This document shows, one piece after another, positions 4,501 through 5,097 of a DNA stretch of 5,097 nt. This stretch comes from Methanomicrobiales archaeon (GTDB lineage: Archaea; Halobacteriota; Methanomicrobia; Methanomicrobiales; Methanoculleaceae). Location of the stretch: assembly GCA_012510295.1 (NCBI GenBank), contig JAAZID010000017.1, forward strand, positions 1 through 5,097. The letters run 5' to 3'. Every line of letters starts with the position of its first letter. Within the stretch, counting starts at the first letter, position 1. Position numbers and translations under genes: made by a program. Under the pieces are notes generated by a model. That model did not search any database. It had not been told where the DNA came from and saw only the letters and a list, made by a program, of their open reading frames with translations.

Positions 4501-5097
4501 ATGCAACCAAATAATTCTGAGAAGAAGCCAGCCGACCGGCTCCTGAAGATGCCGGGCAAACTCAACCGCGGACCGGTCGACTTTAAGACACGGATCGCCG
4601 GTCACGAAGGCGAAATAATGGCGATCGCCACGAGAGATGTCATCACGGCACAGCAGACCACCACGATCATCCAGGCGGTCGGGATCATGACCCGGGAGGG
4701 GTTTCGCAGGCTGCCGATCGTCGATGCCGGAACCCACCACCTCAGGGGGATCGTGACCGCAAGCGATATCATCAACTTCATGGGCGGCGGTGAGAAGTTC
4801 AACCTCGTGCAGGTGAAGCATAACGGAAACTTCCTCGCCGCCATCAACGAGGGGCTGCGCGAGATTATGACACCGCAGCCGGCGACCATGCCCGCCACCG
4901 GGAGCATCGACGACGCGGTCAGTATCATCGTCACCCGGCGCATCGGCGGGATACCGATCGTCGATACTGAAGCAAACCTGAGGGGTATCGTGACCGAGCG
5001 CGATGTGATGAAGGTGCTCACCACCGAGAACTCGAGGCGCCGGGTGGAGGATATCATGAAGACGTCGGTGCGTGTCACAAGCCCCGATACCCCGATC
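4501..5097 (+). CDS. CBS-domain protein, 3' end beyond the window
   Basis: An open frame of 199 codons with no stop in the window, so the C-terminus is missing. Seen: a polar, basic N-terminal tail (1-35), CBS repeat 1 (about 38-95) with FRRLPIVDAG and GIVTASDI, CBS repeat 2 (about 119-175) with IGGIPIVDTE and GIVTERDV, then the start of a third repeat (VEDIMKTSVRVTSPDTPI from 182). Both complete repeats have intact Thr/Asp ligand motifs. A fourth repeat is likely beyond the edge, judging from the pairing of CBS domains. ATG 4501 is well supported by AGGAGG (4489-4494) with 6 nt spacing, 27 nt after the previous stop, so it is in the same operon. Function is inferred as a nucleotide-sensing regulator; the target is unknown. 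Confidence 0.88.
   Translation, partial: MQPNNSEKKPADRLLKMPGKLNRGPVDFKTRIAGHEGEIMAIATRDVITAQQTTTIIQAVGIMTREGFRRLPIVDAGTHHLRGIVTASDIINFMGGGEKFNLVQVKHNGNFLAAINEGLREIMTPQPATMPATGSIDDAVSIIVTRRIGGIPIVDTEANLRGIVTERDVMKVLTTENSRRRVEDIMKTSVRVTSPDTPI

Noticed and set aside
1..5097. CRISPR arrays, tRNA or rRNA genes, insertion sequences or integration sites
   Set aside because: No regularly spaced repeats, cloverleaf, transposase motif or terminal inverted repeats were seen by reading; a covariance or repeat search was not possible here.

Overview
The window looks like a piece of a euryarchaeal methanogen chromosome, most likely Methanomicrobiales (Methanoculleus-like). This placement is inference. It rests on the archaea-restricted ArvA/ArvB/ArvC (OapA/B/C) gene trio, archaeal TATA-like boxes in place of -35/-10 elements, GGTGAT-type Shine-Dalgarno sites, GC-rich codons, and a cluster of CBS-domain proteins.

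Layout. Positions 1-100 hold no recognisable gene, only a stem-loop after the first gene. A radical-SAM protein of the KamA (lysine 2,3-aminomutase) family runs on the minus strand (101-1255). It is preceded by a gene-free stretch of about 275 bases (1256-1530) that carries a strong TATA box, an apparently long (about 170 nt) leader with a 7-bp stem-loop, and the terminator of the next operon. A compact minus-strand operon follows (2940 down to 1531): Era-like GTPase ArvA, then ArvB (DUF2073), then zinc-ribbon ArvC. A 214-base divergent intergenic region (2941-3154) has an AT-rich promoter on each side. From 3155 to the window end, three plus-strand genes, tightly packed, encode CBS-domain proteins: a CBS pair with a C-terminal zinc ribbon, a four-CBS protein coupled to it by an ATGA overlap, and a third CBS protein that has no stop codon in the window and runs off its right edge.

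How the genes work together. ArvA-ArvB-ArvC is, from published work in Haloferax, a GTPase system needed for extracellular vesicle formation (earlier named Oap, origin-associated proteins). Here the GTPase begins with a basic amphipathic segment that could bind membrane. The CBS genes probably form one adenine-nucleotide-sensing regulatory unit whose target is unknown. The KamA-family enzyme keeps the iron-sulfur, carboxylate-binding and probable PLP residues of lysine 2,3-aminomutase. It lacks both aspartates that hold the lysine side chain and all the zinc-site cysteines, so its substrate is probably not lysine.

The strongest leads are the altered active site of the KamA protein, the vesicle operon in a methanogen, and the CBS array with at least nine predicted CBS repeats.
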